Source: Veillonella sp.
Lineage (GTDB): Bacteria > Bacillota > Negativicutes > Veillonellales > Veillonellaceae
Length of the DNA: 6,620 bases
Reading direction: 5' to 3'
Assembly (NCBI RefSeq): GCF_015058545.1
Contig: NZ_SVCB01000076.1
Span: 1 to 6,620 of the forward strand
Each line of letters begins with the position of its first letter. Position 1 is the first letter of the stretch. Position numbers and translations under genes: made by a program. The notes beneath the pieces are model-generated. The model was not told where the DNA came from. It was given only the letters and a program-made list of their open reading frames with translations, and did no database searches. Below, in pieces: positions 5,498 to 6,620 of this stretch.

Positions 5498-6514
5498 ATG
5501 GCAACATACAAAGAACCGGATATAAATAAAAAAGTACTCATTACCGGTGCAGCCGGATTCATAGGTTTTCACTTGGCTAAGCGATTATTGGAAAAAGGTG
5601 TTACCGTTGCCGGTTTCGATAATCTCAATGATTACTATGACGTAAAGCTTAAGGAAAGTCGTTTGGAAATTCTTAAAGATTTTCCTAAGTTCTCTTTTGT
5701 AAAAGGAAACTTAGCCGATGAAACGGTCGTTAATACATTATTTGAATCTTTTAAACCGGATATTGTCGTTAATCTGGCTGCTCAAGCGGGCGTTCGCTAT
5801 AGTATCGACAATCCACGAGCCTATATGGAATCCAATATGATGGGATTCTTTAATATTTTGGAAGCTTGTCGCCATAGTTCGGTGGATCATTTGCTTTTTG
5901 CGTCCAGTTCGTCCGTGTACGGCAATCAGCAGAAGACACCGTTTGCTACAACGGATAATGTGGATCATCCAATCAGTCTATATGCGGCCACAAAGAAATC
6001 AAATGAACTCATGGCCTATACATATAGTCATCTGTATGGTATTCCGGCTACAGGCTTACGTTTCTTTACGGTGTATGGACCTTATGGTCGCCCTGACATG
6101 GCGTACTTCAAATTCACTAACAAGATTATGAGCGGAACGCCGATTCAGATCTACAATAACGGTGATATGTATCGCGACTTTACCTATGTTGACGATATTG
6201 TGACCAGTATTGAACGGATGTTATGTAATCCGCCGGCTAAAAACGAAGCAGGGGATGCTTATAAAGTGTATAATATCGGGAACAATAAACCGGAACAGTT
6301 AATGCACTTCATAGAAGTGTTGGAAGAGCAATTAGGTAAAAAAGCGGAAAAAGAATTTTTGCCGATGCAAGCAGGAGATGTGTATCAGACCTATGCTGAT
6401 GTGAGTGAATTGGAACGAGATTTCGACTTTAAACCGGAAACAACGATTGAAGAAGGGTTGGGCAAATTCGTAGCGTGGTATAAGGAATACTTTGACTCTG
6501 CTACCAAAATCTGA
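5498..6514 (+). CDS. UDP-glucuronate 4-epimerase (NAD-dependent SDR)
   Basis: 338-residue extended short-chain dehydrogenase. It most likely interconverts UDP-glucuronate and UDP-galacturonate, which fits its place directly after ugd. Motifs: NAD-binding 'GAAGFIG' (17-23), 'FDNLNDYYD' (40-48), a stretch characteristic of UDP-GlcA 4-epimerases (LpsL/Uge/CapI type), 'NLAAQAGVRYS' (92-102), 'ASSSSVYG' (135-142) with the catalytic serine, the YxxxK dyad Y162/K166, 'RFFTVYGPYGRPDMA' (188-202) and 'RDFTYVDDIV' (226-235). About ten extra residues precede the usual start at 'KKVLITG'. ATG 5498 is supported by GATAGG at 5485-5490 with 7-nt spacing. UDP-glucose 4-epimerase (GalE) is less likely because the NDYYD stretch and the ugd neighbour point to uronates. 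The product would feed galacturonate residues in LPS core or capsule. The stop is followed by a terminator-like hairpin, marking the operon's end. Confidence 0.92.
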   Translation: MATYKEPDINKKVLITGAAGFIGFHLAKRLLEKGVTVAGFDNLNDYYDVKLKESRLEILKDFPKFSFVKGNLADETVVNTLFESFKPDIVVNLAAQAGVRYSIDNPRAYMESNMMGFFNILEACRHSSVDHLLFASSSSVYGNQQKTPFATTDNVDHPISLYAATKKSNELMAYTYSHLYGIPATGLRFFTVYGPYGRPDMAYFKFTNKIMSGTPIQIYNNGDMYRDFTYVDDIVTSIERMLCNPPAKNEAGDAYKVYNIGNNKPEQLMHFIEVLEEQLGKKAEKEFLPMQAGDVYQTYADVSELERDFDFKPETTIEEGLGKFVAWYKEYFDSATKI

Positions 6515-6534
6515 TATACTAACCTAGTTAATGA

Positions 6535-6578
6535 AACAAAAGGACAATTTCTAGTTGACAAGTTCTGTTCTTTTTGTT
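6535..6578 (+). terminator. Weak terminator-like hairpin after the epimerase gene
   Basis: AACAAAAGGACA (6535-6546) pairs with TGTTCTTTTTGTT (6566-6578), with one G-U pair and one bulged T. The core is AGGACA/TGTTCT (6 bp) followed by TTTTGTTAT, which can act as the U-tract, and the A-run upstream makes it partly bidirectional. The loop is long (about 19 nt), so efficiency is doubtful. It begins 20 nt after the epimerase stop, where the operon should end. The loop and right arm also contain a promoter. Confidence 0.4.
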
Positions 6579-6583
6579 ATCAT
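6555..6583 (+). promoter_or_regulatory. Strong sigma-A type promoter for a gene beyond the right edge
   Basis: TTGACA at 6555-6560 is a perfect -35 element. It is followed by exactly 17 nt and TATCAT at 6578-6583, five of six matches to TATAAT. Transcription would start near 6589-6591. The spacer contains a T-run (6571-6575). This is the best promoter in the window and points right, so it marks the start of a new transcription unit after the surface-sugar block. Confidence 0.75.
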
Positions 6584-6589
6584 AATGAA

Positions 6590-6620
6590 GTTAAATGAAG
6601 TAGAGGCCATCCGCTTCTCA
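6590..6620 (+). promoter_or_regulatory. Possible 5' end of a lysine riboswitch (truncated by the window edge)
   Basis: The predicted transcript begins with GAAG (6597-6600), then AGAGG (6602-6606), then CTTC (6614-6617), with 13 nt between GAAG and CTTC. As I recall it, the Bacillus lysC lysine-riboswitch leader has the same order and the same 13-nt interval, followed by AAGAGTA. The usual GCG after AGAGG is replaced here by CCATCCG, and the diagnostic downstream core is outside the window. The match is short and could be chance; its place about 12 nt after a strong promoter's start site is the main support. Confidence 0.28.

Noticed and set aside
1..6620. tRNA or rRNA genes, CRISPR array, insertion sequence ends or transposase
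   Set aside because: No cloverleaf-like segment, regularly spaced repeats, transposase motifs or terminal inverted repeats with target duplications were seen. The only long dyad (880-920) has no mobile gene attached.

Overview
The window looks like a chromosomal segment from a diderm (LPS-bearing) Firmicute of the class Negativicutes, of the Veillonella/Dialister/Megasphaera kind. The reasons are a clostridial/Negativicute-type HutP-family protein, Shine-Dalgarno sites of Firmicute type (GGAGG, AGGAG), and glycosyltransferases of the kind that build lipopolysaccharide core. The genus is an inference and cannot be fixed from this sequence alone. All genes are on the + strand.

Region 1 (1-840) is AT-rich. 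It holds the last codons of an AAA ATP-binding protein (cut by the left edge) and, 2 nt later, a complete RloB-like protein with TOPRIM-type acidic residues. ATPase plus RloB-like pairs are known in phage-defence (abortive-infection type) settings, so this is probably the right end of a small defence island. Region 2 (841-966) is a non-coding junction. It has a perfect 15-bp inverted repeat whose right arm contains an extended -10 promoter element (TGa-TATAAT) pointing at the next gene, followed by a short leader rich in NAG triplets.

Region 3 (967-6514) has higher G+C and looks like one cell-surface polysaccharide/LPS block: a HutP-family RNA-binding regulator; a WaaE/KdtX-like family 2 glycosyltransferase; two tandem family 8 glycosyltransferases of the WaaI/WaaO/WaaJ type; an enterobacterial-type UDP-glucose 6-dehydrogenase (ugd); and a UDP-glucuronate 4-epimerase. 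The three glycosyltransferases are tightly spaced (2-nt and 4-nt gaps) and almost certainly co-transcribed. Ugd plus the epimerase convert UDP-glucose to UDP-glucuronate and then UDP-galacturonate. The block may therefore both make an acidic sugar donor and assemble a core oligosaccharide, with HutP as a candidate RNA-level regulator.

Region 4 (6515-6620) holds a weak terminator-like hairpin, a near-consensus sigma-A promoter (TTGACA-17-TATCAT) placed in that hairpin's loop and right arm, and, at the very edge, a short stretch resembling the 5' end of a lysine riboswitch. The gene it would control is outside the window.

The most interesting points are the defence-like pair beside the LPS block, the promoter embedded in a long dyad before hutP, the pairing of a HutP homologue with LPS genes without any histidine-degradation genes in view, and the promoter/possible riboswitch at the right edge.
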